Source: Massilia sp. HP4
GTDB lineage: Bacteria; Pseudomonadota; Gammaproteobacteria; Burkholderiales; Burkholderiaceae_D
Direction of reading: 5' to 3'
Assembly (NCBI RefSeq): GCF_005222695.1
Contig: NZ_STGG01000037.1
Coordinates: 1 to 54,476 of the forward strand
Length of the DNA: 54,476 nucleotides
The notes under the pieces are model-generated. The model made no database searches, had not been told where the DNA came from, and worked only from the letters and a program-made list of their open reading frames with translations. Position 1 is the stretch's first letter. The number at the start of each line of letters is the position of its first letter. The translations under genes were made by a program, and so were the position numbers. Shown one piece after another: positions 1-9,851 of the stretch.

Positions 1-88
1 GAAAATAAAGTCGTTAGGAAATTCCCTACCTACACTCTGAGCTTGAGCATCCACGGCACAAGTGTGCGCAACGGGGATTGGGAATCAC

Positions 89-2692
89 ATGGACGACGAC
101 AGCACACAGCGGTGGAGCGGGCGCTACCTGGGCGTTGCGCACCGCTTCATCCCGGCCGCGCTGCAGCAGGACGCGGCCCAGGCCGCGCGCGCCACGAATG
201 TGGTGAACGCGGCGGTGATGGCCGGCACCGCCGGGCCGCTGTATGCGCTCGCCTACTGGTCGCTGGGCCTGGAAACGGCCGCCGTCGAGATCCTGCTGTG
301 CTGCGCGGTGATGCTGTCGGCGCCGCCGGTGCTGCGCCTGAGCGGCAGCGTGGTGGCGGCGCGCGAAGTTTTCCTGTGCGCGCTGTTCTTCAATTTCAGC
401 TGGCTCAGCTGGCACCTCGGCGGCATCGTCTCGCCCACCGTCAGCTGGCTGATCACGGGGCCGGTGGTCGCCATGTTCCTGGGCGGGAGGCGCTGCGCCG
501 GCGTCTGGCTGGCCATGAGCTGTGCCAGCGCTACCCTGATCTACCTGCTCGAGGCGAACGGCCTGGCCCAGCCGCTGGCGCCGCGTACCGACATGCCGCT
601 GCTGCACCTGGTGTGCGACCTGGGCCTGTACGTCGTGGTGCTGGTATTCGTGCTGCTGTTCGAGCTGACCAAGAACGAGGGTTTTTCGCGCCTGCGCCAG
701 GCGCTGTCGACGATCAACGAGCTGGCGATCCGCGACGAGCTGACCGGCATCCACAACCGCCGCTTCCTGCTCGACCTGGTGGAAAAGGAAAAGGAGCGCG
801 CCGACCGCAATGGCAGCGAATTCTGCCTGTGCCTGTTCGACATCGACTTCTTCAAGCGCATCAACGATACCTACGGCCACGCGGCCGGCGACACCGTGCT
901 GCGCGACTTCGCCCGGACGGTGCAGGACCAGCTGCGCGCGCTCGATGCCTTCGGGCGCTATGGCGGCGAAGAGTTCCTGCTGATGCTGCCCGAGACGCCG
1001 GCGGCGAGCGCGATCGCGCTCGCCGAACGGGTGCGCGGCGTGGTCGAGGGCTTGCGCTGCACGGACGGCGAACGCAGGATCACCATGACGGTCTCGGTCG
1101 GCGTGGCCGAGTACCGGCTCGGGGAAAAGGTGGCGCAAACCATCGTGCGCGCCGACCAGGCCCTGTACCTGGCCAAGTCGGGCGGCCGTAACCGGGTGCT
1201 GTGCCATGGCGAGGACGGCCCGGTCGACGTCGTTCCTGCCCCGGCGGCGGTAAGCGATGCGCGGGCGCCGGTCGAGGGCGCGGACGGCCACGGGCGCGAC
1301 CAGTTGACGGGCCTCCTGAACCGGCGCCTGCTGCGCGACCGGCTGCGCCATGCGATGGACCGCGCGCGCCGCAACGGGCGCGTGGTGGCGCTGCTCCTGT
1401 TGAACATCAACCGCTTCAAGGAAGTCAACGACGCCCTCGGCTACGAGGCGGGGGATGCGCTGCTGCACCAGGCCGGCCATGCGATCCGGCGCTGCCTGCG
1501 CGACTGCGACACGGTGGCGCGCTGGGGCGGCGACGAATTCGTGGCCCTGCTCGAAGACCTGGGCAGCCAGGCCGATGCCCAGCTGGTGGCGGACAAGATC
1601 CTGGACCGGTTCACCGCGCCGCTGCCGGTCGCCGGGCGCGATTGCTATCTCACGCTGGCGGTGGGCATCGCCCTGTATCCGGTTCCCGCCGCGGCGCCCG
1701 ATTGCGATGTCGATGCGCTGCTCAAGCGCGCCGACATGGCCAAGCGCAGCGCCAAGGGCTGGGGGCAGAACATCGTGCGCATCTATGCCGGCGCCGCCGC
1801 CAATGCGGTCGCCGGGGGCGGCGCGGCGTCGCAGAGCGAGCGCCTGGCACTGAAGAACGGCCTGCGCGACGCGCTGGCCCAGGGCCAGCTGTTCATCGAA
1901 TACCAGCCGCAGGTCGAGCTGCGCGAGCGGCGCGTGATCGGGGTCGAGGCGCTGCTGCGCTGGCAGCATCCAGTATACGGTCGGATCGACCCGGGCCGCT
2001 TCATTCCGCTGGCCGAGGAAACCGGGATGATCGTCCCGATCGGCGAATGGGTGCTGCGCTGCGCCTGCCTGCAGAACCGCGCCTGGCGCGCCGCCGGCCT
2101 GCCCGAGATCAAGACCGCGGTCAACCTGTCGGCGCGCCAGTTGCGCGAGCCGGGCCTGGCGGGGCGCGTGATCGATATCCTGGAACAGACCGGGATGCCG
2201 CCGGCCTGCCTCGACCTGGAGATCACCGAAGGCATCCTGATCGAGGACCTGGCTGCCAACTGCGCCGTGCTGAGCCAGCTGCGGCGCGCCGGGGTGCTGG
2301 TCTCGATCGACGATTTCGGCACCGGCTACTCGAGCCTGAACTACCTGTGCGAGCTGCCGGTGGACATCCTCAAGATGGATGGCCTGTTCGTGCGCCGCCT
2401 GGGCGCGGCCAGCGGGCGGGCGCGTGCCTACGCCGTGGCCGACAGCATCGTGGCGATGGCGCACCGCCTCGGCCTGGTCGTGATTGCCGAGTCGGTCGAG
2501 ACCGCGGAGCAGCTGGGCGACCTGTGCGCGATGGGCGTCGACGCCGCCCAGGGCTATCTGTTCGACCGGCCGCTGGCGCCCGAACTGGTGGCGGCGCTGC
2601 TGGCGCGCCAGGCGCGCGAATATGCGCCTGTTCCTGTGCCTGTGCCTGCGCGCGCGCCCGGGCCCGAGCCGCCGGCCGTGCTGCCGGCGTGA
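89..2692 (+). CDS. Membrane-anchored c-di-GMP protein with GGDEF-GGDEF-EAL domains
   Basis: Predicted to make and break cyclic di-GMP at the inner membrane. An N-terminal hydrophobic region (about residues 27-190, several membrane helices) leads into a first GGDEF domain with RYGGEEF near residue 292. A second GGDEF domain has RWGGDEF near 480, and an EAL domain has EALLRW near 620, DITEG-like DLEITEG, and DDFGTGYSSL near 741. Both cyclase domains have an RxxD inhibitory site five residues before the signature (RALD, RDCD), and the EAL metal and catalytic motifs look intact. Two full cyclase domains plus one phosphodiesterase in one chain is uncommon. The ATG at 89 is preferred over an in-frame GTG at 62 because GGGA lies just before it. 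The C-terminus is a Pro-rich tail (PVPVPVPARAPGPEPP). The stop is 22 bases before the next gene, so it is probably cotranscribed with the lipid-type genes downstream. The sensed signal is unknown. Confidence 0.93.
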   Translation: MDDDSTQRWSGRYLGVAHRFIPAALQQDAAQAARATNVVNAAVMAGTAGPLYALAYWSLGLETAAVEILLCCAVMLSAPPVLRLSGSVVAAREVFLCALFFNFSWLSWHLGGIVSPTVSWLITGPVVAMFLGGRRCAGVWLAMSCASATLIYLLEANGLAQPLAPRTDMPLLHLVCDLGLYVVVLVFVLLFELTKNEGFSRLRQALSTINELAIRDELTGIHNRRFLLDLVEKEKERADRNGSEFCLCLFDIDFFKRINDTYGHAAGDTVLRDFARTVQDQLRALDAFGRYGGEEFLLMLPETPAASAIALAERVRGVVEGLRCTDGERRITMTVSVGVAEYRLGEKVAQTIVRADQALYLAKSGGRNRVLCHGEDGPVDVVPAPAAVSDARAPVEGADGHGRDQLTGLLNRRLLRDRLRHAMDRARRNGRVVALLLLNINRFKEVNDALGYEAGDALLHQAGHAIRRCLRDCDTVARWGGDEFVALLEDLGSQADAQLVADKILDRFTAPLPVAGRDCYLTLAVGIALYPVPAAAPDCDVDALLKRADMAKRSAKGWGQNIVRIYAGAAANAVAGGGAASQSERLALKNGLRDALAQGQLFIEYQPQVELRERRVIGVEALLRWQHPVYGRIDPGRFIPLAEETGMIVPIGEWVLRCACLQNRAWRAAGLPEIKTAVNLSARQLREPGLAGRVIDILEQTGMPPACLDLEITEGILIEDLAANCAVLSQLRRAGVLVSIDDFGTGYSSLNYLCELPVDILKMDGLFVRRLGAASGRARAYAVADSIVAMAHRLGLVVIAESVETAEQLGDLCAMGVDAAQGYLFDRPLAPELVAALLARQAREYAPVPVPVPARAPGPEPPAVLPA

Positions 2693-2714
2693 AGGCAAGG
2701 ACTTGCGAAGCCCC

Positions 2715-4112
2715 ATGGACCTCATCCTCGAAGTGCAGCTGGAGAACGCCGTGCAGAATGAATCGATCCCCTTCGACCCGGTGCGTGACCCGGCCGCCCT
2801 CGGCGCTTCCGGCGCGCTGGACGGCAACGTTGCCATGTATGCCCAGCCGCGCGGGCCCGACCTGCTGCGCCGCGGCGGGGCGCTCGACGCCTGGGTACAG
2901 CTGCGCGCGCGTCATGGCGTGTGGCCGTATGGCCGGGTGCTGACCGGTGCGCCCGGGCCGCTGGCCAGCGTCGCAGCCGGCGGCGAGGCGCCCGCGCGCG
3001 GCATCAATTTCGCCTCCCAGGATTACCTGTCGCTGGCCGCCCATCCGGCGGTGCACGAGGCGGCGCGGCGTGCGCTGCACGACGCCGGGCCGCACAGCGC
3101 CGGTTCGGCCGTCTTGCTGGGCAATACCCGCTATTCGCAGGCGCTCGAAAGCGCGCTCGGCGAGCTCCTGGGCCTGGACCAGCTGGTGCTGTTCCCGACC
3201 GGCTGGGCGGCGGCCTTCGGCGCCATCACGGCGCTGGTGCACTCGCTCGACCACGTGGTGATCGACGCCCTGGCCCACGCCTCGCTGCGCCAGGGCGCCG
3301 CCTGCGCCACCCGCAATGTGCTGGTGCACCGCCACCTGGATTGCGACCATGTGCGCGAGCTGCTGGCGCGGATCCGCGCCCAGGATGCGGCCAATGCCAT
3401 CCTGGTGGTGACCGAAGGCCTGTTCAGCATGGATGCCGACAGCCCCGACCTGCCGCTCCTGCAGCACCTGTGCCGCGAATACGGCGCGACCCTGCTGGTC
3501 GACGTGGCCCACGACCTGGGCGCGCTGGGAGCGGGCGGGGGCGGGGTGCTGGCCAGCCAGCGCATGCTGGGCAAGGTCGACATCGTGATGGGCAGCTTTT
3601 CCAAGACCTTCGCCACCAATGGCGGCTTCGTCGCCTGCGCCAGCCAGGCGGCGCGGCGCCAGCTGCAGCTGTACGCCGGGCCGCATATGTTCTCGAATGC
3701 GCTGTCGCCGATGCAGGCCGCGGTGGCGGGGGAGAGCCTGCGCATCGCGGCGTCCGGCGAGGGCGACGGACTGCGCGCCGACCTGCTGCGCAACGCGGTC
3801 GAGTTGCGCGCGCTGTTGACCTGCTCTGGCCTGCATTGCCTGGGCAATCCGTCGCCGATCGTGCCGGTGTGGACCGGCCACGAGTCGGCCGCGCGCGTGG
3901 CCGGCATGCTGCTGGCGCGCGACGCGGTGTTCGTCAATCCGGTCGAGTTCCCGGGCGTGCCGCTCGGCGCCGCGCGGCTGCGGCTGCAGCTGATGGCCCA
4001 GCACACGCCGGCCCAGCTGCGGCGCGGCGCCAGCCTGGTCGCCAGTGCCTGTGGGCGTGCCGGCGTGACGCGTCCTGCAGTCCCGGCTTGCCAGGGGCGT
4101 TATCGTGGCTGA
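2715..4112 (+). CDS. Alpha-oxoamine synthase (PLP-dependent, 8-amino-7-oxononanoate/CqsA/serine palmitoyltransferase type)
   Basis: This PLP enzyme family condenses an acyl thioester with an amino acid, with loss of CO2, to give an alpha-amino ketone. The fold type I features are visible: HSAGSAVLLGNTRYSQ-type substrate loop, DVAHDLGALG (PLP-ring aspartate and histidine) and SFSKTF with the PLP lysine near residue 297. At about 465 residues it is longer than BioF because of an N-terminal extension of about 85 residues. The ATG at 2715 has only a distant AAGGA. A GTG at 2751 is preceded by GGAG at good spacing and may be the true start. The next gene starts inside its last codons (8-base overlap), and that gene makes an acyl-ACP. 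The acyl donor is therefore probably the downstream ACP rather than CoA. The amino acid substrate cannot be told. True biotin synthesis is unlikely, since no other bio genes are near. Confidence 0.85.
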   Translation: MDLILEVQLENAVQNESIPFDPVRDPAALGASGALDGNVAMYAQPRGPDLLRRGGALDAWVQLRARHGVWPYGRVLTGAPGPLASVAAGGEAPARGINFASQDYLSLAAHPAVHEAARRALHDAGPHSAGSAVLLGNTRYSQALESALGELLGLDQLVLFPTGWAAAFGAITALVHSLDHVVIDALAHASLRQGAACATRNVLVHRHLDCDHVRELLARIRAQDAANAILVVTEGLFSMDADSPDLPLLQHLCREYGATLLVDVAHDLGALGAGGGGVLASQRMLGKVDIVMGSFSKTFATNGGFVACASQAARRQLQLYAGPHMFSNALSPMQAAVAGESLRIAASGEGDGLRADLLRNAVELRALLTCSGLHCLGNPSPIVPVWTGHESAARVAGMLLARDAVFVNPVEFPGVPLGAARLRLQLMAQHTPAQLRRGASLVASACGRAGVTRPAVPACQGRYRG

Positions 4113-7100
4113 GCGCGAGCCGCTGCAGGCGGCTTTCGTCCTTCGCCAGATCGAGCGCCACGCCAGGGTGGCGCCCGAGCGCATCGCCTTCACCTTCGTG
4201 CGCGAAGACGGGCGCGAGGATTCCATGAACAATGGCGAGCTGGCGGCGCGGGTCGACGCGCTGGCCGGCCTGCTGGTGCACGAGGCGGCGCCAGGCGAGC
4301 GCGCGCTGCTCCTGTATCCGCCTGGCCTGGCTTTCGTCACCGCCTTCTTCGCCTGCCTGCGCGCCGGATTGGTGGCAGTGCCGGCCCCGCTGCCGCGCCG
4401 TCATGGCGGCGCGGCGCATCTACGCGCGCTGATGGTCGACGCCGATCCGGCGCTGGCGCTGGCCATGCGCGAGGCGGCGCCCGCCCTTGCTCCGGCGTTG
4501 GACGGCGGGCGTACGCGCCTGCTGTGCACCGATGCGGTGGAGGGCTGGCCGGCGCCGGGGCCGCTGCCGGCGATTGCCGGCGATGCGCCGGCCTTCATTC
4601 AATACACCTCGGGCTCCACCATGGCGCCGCGCGGGGTCGAGGTCGGCCACGCCAGCCTGGCCGCCAACGTCGCGATGATCCGCGCCGCCTTCGGCTTCGA
4701 TGCCGACAGCGTGATGGTGAGCTGGCTGCCGCCGTTCCACGACATGGGGCTGGTGGGCAGCATCGTGACGCCGGTCAGCGTGGGGTTTCGATCGGTCTTG
4801 ATGGCGCCGGCGACGTTCCTGCGCCAGCCGCTGCGCTGGCTCGAGGCGATCCACGCCTACCGTGCGACCTGCGCCGGCGCCCCCGACTTCGCCTGGGACC
4901 TGTGCGCACGGCGCCTTACGCAAGACGACAAGGCGCGACTGGACTTGTCCAGCCTGACGGTGGCCTATAACGGCGCCGAACCGGTGCGCGCGGCCACAGT
5001 GCGCCGCCTGTTCGCGGCCTTCGCCGAATGCGGGCTGCGGCCCGGCGCGATCTTTCCGTGCTACGGCCTGGCCGAGCACACACTATTGGCCACCGGCGGC
5101 CCGCGGGGGCAGGCGCCGCGCACCTTCGCCATCAGCCAGTCGCGGCTCGAGGCCGGCCAGGTGCGCGAGGCCGAGCGCAGCGACCCGGATGCACGCGAAC
5201 TGGTCAGCTGCGGCCCGCCGGCGCCGGGTGTCGAGCTGCTGGCGGTGGACCCGGACAGCTGCCGTCCGGCGGGGCCGGGCAGGGTCGGCGAGATCTGGCT
5301 GGCCGGCGCCGCGGTGGCGCGTGGCTACCGCAACGCGCCGCCGGCGGCCCAGGCGGCTTTCGAGGCCACGCTGGCCGATGGGAATGGCCCCTGGCTGCGC
5401 ACCGGCGACCTGGGTTTCGTGCGTGACGGCGAGCTATACGTCACCGGGCGCCTGAAGGACCTGGTGATCGTCAATGGCCGCAATCTCTATCCGCAGGACG
5501 TAGAGATGCTGGTGGAAGAGGTGGCCGGCTTCCTGGAGCCGAATCGTTGCGCCGTGTTCGCCGTCGACGACAGTGGCCAGGAGCGGCTGGCAATCGTGCT
5601 CGAGGCCGACCGCCGGCTGGTGCGGGTGGCGCGCCGCGCGCGCAGCGACGCCGCCAGCCTGGCCCAGCTCGACACGCTGGCCCAGCGCATCCGCAGCGCG
5701 GTGGCGAGCCGTTTCGGCACCACGGTCGAACTGCTGGTGCTGGTGCGGCCCGGGAGCTTTCCGCGCACCAGCAGCGGCAAGGTGCAGCGCGCGCTGTGCC
5801 GGGCGCTCAGTGCGCGCGGCGAACTGGATGTGGTGTATGCGGCCAGGGAATTGCATCCGCGCCGTCGCAGCAGCGACGCGCACGCGCTGGGCGCGGCCGA
5901 GCAAAGCCGGCGCACGGCGGGCGAGATGCGCGACTGGCTGCGGCGCTGGGCGCCGCGCCGGCTAGATTCGCGCCTGATGGACGAGCGCCGCACGATGCCG
6001 CCGCATGTCTTGCTCGACCTGGGCAACCACGGCTTCCTGGGCATGCAGGCGCCGGTCGCGCTGGGCGGCAAGGCGCTGGCGACGGGCGACTTGCTGCGCC
6101 TGATGGAGCAGCTGGCCGCGATCGACCTGACCCTGGCCACGGCGGTGGGCGTGCACAACGGCCTGGGGCTGCGGCCCTTGCTGCGCTTCGCGCCCGAGCG
6201 CCTGCGCGCGGCGGTGGCGCCGCACCTGGCCGGCGGGCGCCAGCTGGCCGCGTTCGCGCTCACTGAACCGGCGGCCGGCGCCAATCCGCTGGCGATGCGC
6301 ACGCGCGCCCAGCGCTGCGCCGGCGGCTGGCGCCTGAACGGCGACAAGCACCTGATTGGCCTGGCCAACTGGGCCGGCTGGATCACGGTGGTGGCGCGTG
6401 CGCTGGATGAAGACGGCATGGCGCTGGGGACAGTGGCGTTGCTGCTGCCGGACGACGCGCCGGGCCTCCGCCAGCAAGCCGAGGCGCTGACCATGGGCAT
6501 GCGCGCCATGGTCCAGAACGCGTTGCGCTTCGACGATGTGTTCGTGCCCGATACCCACGTGCTGGGCCAGCCCGGCGCCGGGATGGAGGTGGCGCGCGAT
6601 GCGATGGCCTTCGCCCGGCTCGGCATCGGCGCGCTGTGCGTGGGCGGCATGAAGCGCTGTGCCCAGTTGATGCTGCGCTATGCCGGGCGGCGCGAGGTGG
6701 CCGGCGGGCGCCTGCTCGACCATCCGGTGACCCTGGCGCGCCTGGACGGCCTGACCGGCGCGATCGGCGCGCTCGAGGCGCTGGTGCGCGCGCTCGGCGC
6801 GTACGACGATCGCGGCAACGCTCAGGGCGGCCTGCCGCAAGAGGCCTGCATGGCCTGCAAATGCGTGGCCTCGGAACTGCTGTGGGAGGCAACCGACATG
6901 CTGATGCAGCTGCTGGGCGGACGCGGTTACCTGGAGCCGAACCTGGCGCCGCTCTTGATGCGCGATGCGCGCGTGATGCGCATCCTGGAGGGGCCGACCG
7001 AGGCGCTGTATGTGCATTTGGGCGCTGGCGCGCTGGACGGCGGCTGCCTGGCCTTCGCCGCCGAGATGCTGGACGCACCTGGCGTGGCGCAGCAGGCGCG

Positions 7101-7692
7101 CGCTGCGCTGCTGGAGGCCGGCGCATCCTGCCCGAGCCATGCGGCGGGCGAGCTGTGCGCATGGACCCTGCTGGTGGCGGCTTGCGGCGACGGTCCGGCC
7201 GCCGGCTGGGCGCGACGCCGCTGGTCGGCCTTGCTGGCGCAACTGGAACAGCCCGGCACGCCGGCGCCGGCGGCGACGCTGGCGGCGCGCATCGCGGCCT
7301 ATGCCGATGCAATCGGCACGCCCGACCAGGACGCGGCCGGGCAGGGCAGCGAGCGCGATCCGCTGCTGGGGGCGGACTGGATGCCCGGCGCCGGGGAAGC
7401 GGCCGCGCCGGCGCCGGATACCGGGAAGGTTGAGGTGGTGGCGGATGCGGGCGATACCCGGGCGCTGGTGCGGCGCTGCCTGCTGTATGGCCTGGATGGC
7501 GGCGTCGAGACGCTGGGCGACGACCAGCCCTTTGCCGAGGTGGGGCTCGATTCCCTGTCGGCGATGCCGGTGGCCTTGGCCCTCGAGCGCCAGACCGGGA
7601 TGACGATCAATGCCGAGCTCTTATATGAATACCAGACGGTGGCGCAGCTTGCCGCCTATCTCGACGCGAGGAGGGCGGCCGGACCGGGATAG
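4105..7692 (+). CDS. Fatty acyl-AMP ligase - acyl-CoA dehydrogenase - acyl carrier protein fusion
   Basis: A three-domain protein of 1195 residues. Residues 1 to about 590 are a fatty acyl-AMP ligase: the nucleotide loop YTSGSTMAPRGV near 166, FPCYGLAEHTL, and TGDLGFV followed by GRLKDLVIVNGRNLYPQDVE. Residues about 600-1010 are an acyl-CoA dehydrogenase: FALTEPAAGANP flavin contact, GGRGYLEPN and RDARVMRILEGPTEAL. The C-terminus is an acyl carrier protein with the phosphopantetheine serine in GLDSLS at residue 1150. The expected sequence of events is activation of a free fatty acid, loading on the ACP, and alpha,beta-desaturation while bound. The start is a GTG at 4105 with AGGGG seven bases before, overlapping the oxoamine synthase stop; the two are translationally coupled. 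Known relatives of this logic occur in prodiginine, tambjamine and CAI-1 type pathways, but I do not recognise this exact pairing. Confidence 0.88.
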   Translation: MAEREPLQAAFVLRQIERHARVAPERIAFTFVREDGREDSMNNGELAARVDALAGLLVHEAAPGERALLLYPPGLAFVTAFFACLRAGLVAVPAPLPRRHGGAAHLRALMVDADPALALAMREAAPALAPALDGGRTRLLCTDAVEGWPAPGPLPAIAGDAPAFIQYTSGSTMAPRGVEVGHASLAANVAMIRAAFGFDADSVMVSWLPPFHDMGLVGSIVTPVSVGFRSVLMAPATFLRQPLRWLEAIHAYRATCAGAPDFAWDLCARRLTQDDKARLDLSSLTVAYNGAEPVRAATVRRLFAAFAECGLRPGAIFPCYGLAEHTLLATGGPRGQAPRTFAISQSRLEAGQVREAERSDPDARELVSCGPPAPGVELLAVDPDSCRPAGPGRVGEIWLAGAAVARGYRNAPPAAQAAFEATLADGNGPWLRTGDLGFVRDGELYVTGRLKDLVIVNGRNLYPQDVEMLVEEVAGFLEPNRCAVFAVDDSGQERLAIVLEADRRLVRVARRARSDAASLAQLDTLAQRIRSAVASRFGTTVELLVLVRPGSFPRTSSGKVQRALCRALSARGELDVVYAARELHPRRRSSDAHALGAAEQSRRTAGEMRDWLRRWAPRRLDSRLMDERRTMPPHVLLDLGNHGFLGMQAPVALGGKALATGDLLRLMEQLAAIDLTLATAVGVHNGLGLRPLLRFAPERLRAAVAPHLAGGRQLAAFALTEPAAGANPLAMRTRAQRCAGGWRLNGDKHLIGLANWAGWITVVARALDEDGMALGTVALLLPDDAPGLRQQAEALTMGMRAMVQNALRFDDVFVPDTHVLGQPGAGMEVARDAMAFARLGIGALCVGGMKRCAQLMLRYAGRREVAGGRLLDHPVTLARLDGLTGAIGALEALVRALGAYDDRGNAQGGLPQEACMACKCVASELLWEATDMLMQLLGGRGYLEPNLAPLLMRDARVMRILEGPTEALYVHLGAGALDGGCLAFAAEMLDAPGVAQQARAALLEAGASCPSHAAGELCAWTLLVAACGDGPAAGWARRRWSALLAQLEQPGTPAPAATLAARIAAYADAIGTPDQDAAGQGSERDPLLGADWMPGAGEAAAPAPDTGKVEVVADAGDTRALVRRCLLYGLDGGVETLGDDQPFAEVGLDSLSAMPVALALERQTGMTINAELLYEYQTVAQLAAYLDARRAAGPG

Positions 7693-7773
7693 GCTCCAGC
7701 CACGGGCCTGGGCGATGCTGCCGCGCGCAGGGCAACGGGGTAAAATAGGCCTTTTACCTGATTGCTTCCTGCC

Positions 7774-9165
7774 ATGACCGTCCGCACTCGATTCGCTCCC
7801 AGCCCGACCGGCTACCTCCACCTTGGCGGCGCGCGCACCGCGCTGTATTCCTGGGCCTATGCCCGCCACTTCGGCGGCACCTTCATCCTGCGCATCGAAG
7901 ACACCGACCTTGAACGCTCGACCCCTGAAGCGGTGCAGGCGATCCTGGACGGCATGAAGTGGCTGGGCCTGGAGCACGACGAAGGTCCGTTCTACCAGAT
8001 GCAGCGCATGGACCGCTACCGCGAAGTGGTCAAGGGCATGCTGGAAGCCGGCACCGCCTACCTGTGCTACTGCTCGCCAGAAGAAGTCGAGGCGATGCGC
8101 GAGCGCATGCGCGCGGCCGGCGAGAAGCCGCGCTACGACGGCACCTGGCGTCCGGAGCCGGGCAAGACCCTCCCAAGCGTACCGGAAGGCGTCAAGCCGG
8201 TGGTGCGCTTCAAGAATCCGCTGGACGGCGAAGTGACCTGGCTTGACGTGGTCAAGGGTCCGATCACGATCGGCAACAAGGAACTCGACGACCTGGTCAT
8301 CGCGCGTCCGGACGGCACCCCGACCTATAACTTCTGCGTCGCGGTCGACGACTGGGACATGAAGATCACCCACGTGCTGCGCGGCGACGACCACGTGAAC
8401 AACACCCCGCGCCAGATCAACATCCTGCGCGCGCTCGGCGCCGAGCTGCCGCAGTACGGCCACCTGCCGATGATCCTGGGCGCCGACGGCCAGAAGCTGT
8501 CCAAGCGCCACGGCGCCGTGAGCGTGATGGAATACCCGGAGCAGGGCTATCTTCCAGAGGCGATGCTGAACTACCTGGCGCGCCTGGGCTGGAGCCACGG
8601 CGACGACGAGATCTTCTCGATGGCGCAGTTCACCGAGTGGTTCAACCTGGAGCACCTGACCGCATCGGCGGCCCAGTTCAACCCGGAAAAGCTGGGCTGG
8701 CTGAACAACCACTATATCAAGGCGAGCGACAACGAACGCCTGGCGCAGCTGGCGCTGCCGAAGCTGGAACGCGACGGCGCCCGCTTCGACGGCGCGCCGG
8801 CTTTGCCGACCGTGCTGGGCCTCATGAAGGAACGGGTCAATACGATCAACGAGCTGGCCGATGCGGCGATGCTGTTCTACCGCGATCCGCAGCCGGATGC
8901 GGAGCTGCTGGCCCTGCACCTGACCGAGGCGGTACGTGGTGCGCTGGCGACCTTCGCCGAGCGCTGCGCCACGGTGGAATGGAACAAGGCGGCGCTGGCG
9001 GCCATGCTGAAAGAAGTGCTGGCGGCCCACAGCCTCAAGATGCCGCAACTGGCCATGCCGCTGCGCCTGCTGTTGACGGGGCAGCTGCAGACGCCGGCGA
9101 TCGACGCGGTGCTCGAGCTGTTCGGCCGCGAGGTAGTGCTGGCGCGGGTGCAGAAGGGGTTGTAA
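7774..9165 (+). CDS. gltX: Glutamyl-tRNA synthetase
   Basis: Charges tRNA-Glu with glutamate in the cytoplasm. The N-terminus [19 protein letters not shown] carries the class I HIGH-type motif (HLGG), and KLSKRHG is the KMSKS-type motif. IEDTDLERS and [13 protein letters not shown] are typical of the family. The length of 463 residues is normal for a bacterial GluRS. The ATG at 7774 is chosen because the conserved FAPSPTG starts just after it. A TAAAAT hexamer around 7742 could be part of its promoter in the 81-base gap after the fusion gene. It sits directly upstream of a tRNA array with four tRNA-Glu genes, its own substrate. The enzyme could be the discriminating or non-discriminating form; the sequence alone does not decide this. 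Confidence 0.98.
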   Translation: MTVRTRFAPSPTGYLHLGGARTALYSWAYARHFGGTFILRIEDTDLERSTPEAVQAILDGMKWLGLEHDEGPFYQMQRMDRYREVVKGMLEAGTAYLCYCSPEEVEAMRERMRAAGEKPRYDGTWRPEPGKTLPSVPEGVKPVVRFKNPLDGEVTWLDVVKGPITIGNKELDDLVIARPDGTPTYNFCVAVDDWDMKITHVLRGDDHVNNTPRQINILRALGAELPQYGHLPMILGADGQKLSKRHGAVSVMEYPEQGYLPEAMLNYLARLGWSHGDDEIFSMAQFTEWFNLEHLTASAAQFNPEKLGWLNNHYIKASDNERLAQLALPKLERDGARFDGAPALPTVLGLMKERVNTINELADAAMLFYRDPQPDAELLALHLTEAVRGALATFAERCATVEWNKAALAAMLKEVLAAHSLKMPQLAMPLRLLLTGQLQTPAIDAVLELFGREVVLARVQKGL

Positions 9166-9170
9166 GAAGG

Positions 9171-9284
9171 CGTAGGGTTGGCGGCTACGCCGCCGACGCG
9201 GTGATTGTTACCGGCGCCGATCTCGCGCCGAATGACCTCGCTGCCAACCATCACCGCGTCGGCGGCAAAGCCGCCAACCCTACG
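9171..9284. repeat. BIME-like pair of inverted REP hairpins
   Basis: Two arms of about 40 bases (starting CGTAGGGTTGGCGG at 9171, and its reverse complement ending at 9284) match at roughly 37 of 40 positions. Each arm has its own small hairpin (GGCGGC-tac-GCCGCC and GGCGGC-aaa-GCCGCC). The pair begins six bases after the gltX stop. This is the form of a bacterial interspersed mosaic element, often placed in 3' regions where it can stabilise mRNA ends. Whether it is repeated elsewhere in the genome cannot be seen here. Confidence 0.75.
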
Positions 9285-9389
9285 GATGTGGCGTCGATGA
9301 TGCGGCGCCGAATGACGGCACAGGCGATGTGCCGCAATTGAAGTAAATCGGCCGCCAAATTGAGCGCTACACAAACGCCAAATCGTAGT

Positions 9390-9418
9390 TTGCGAAATGC
9401 AAGGGCGTCCTATATAAT
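9390..9418 (+). promoter_or_regulatory. Sigma-70 promoter of the tRNA array
   Basis: TTGCGA at 9390-9395 and TATAAT at 9413-9418 with a 17-base spacer, followed by the first tRNA-Ala 20 bases later. This is close to ideal and suits a strongly expressed stable-RNA operon. Confidence 0.8.
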
Positions 9419-9437
9419 GCTCGCACTTCAGCGCTGC

Positions 9438-9513
<76 letters not shown>

Positions 9514-9568
9514 ACCCTGAAGTGGCAGTAAGGTAGTAGAACAGTAAAAGTAGTATCGGTTGTTCCCG

Positions 9569-9644
9569 GTCCCTATCGTCTAGAGGCCTAGGACATCACC
9601 CTTTCACGGTGAGTACCGGGGTTCGAATCCCCGTGGGGACGCCA
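9569..9644 (+). tRNA. tRNA-Glu (TTC anticodon), copy 1
   Basis: 76 bases with encoded CCA. The anticodon loop CTTTCAC gives UUC. The acceptor 5' strand is GTCCCTA, so base 6 forms a T-G wobble, unlike copies 3 and 4, which have C there. Confidence 0.97.
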
Positions 9645-9731
9645 GGTAACTGGCAAGAATGACCGGACGAAAGCAGCGAAAGCCGCACTAGTCGAAGCAG
9701 TAGCAGTGTAGTAAAATGTTGTTTTCCCGTA

Positions 9732-9807
<76 letters not shown>

Positions 9808-9851
9808 CGTTGGAAGAACAACAGCAGTTTGCAGTATCGGAAGTTACTAGG

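Noticed and set aside
2484..2714. Longer N-terminus for the oxoamine synthase
   Set aside because: It lies in another frame of the EAL domain and reads as Arg-rich noise; a start at 2715 or 2751 is enough.
26..2836. Very long open frame (936 codons) on the minus strand
   Set aside because: It is antisense to the GGDEF-EAL gene, has an Arg/Gln/His/Ala-rich low-complexity translation with no domain, and arises from the high GC content.
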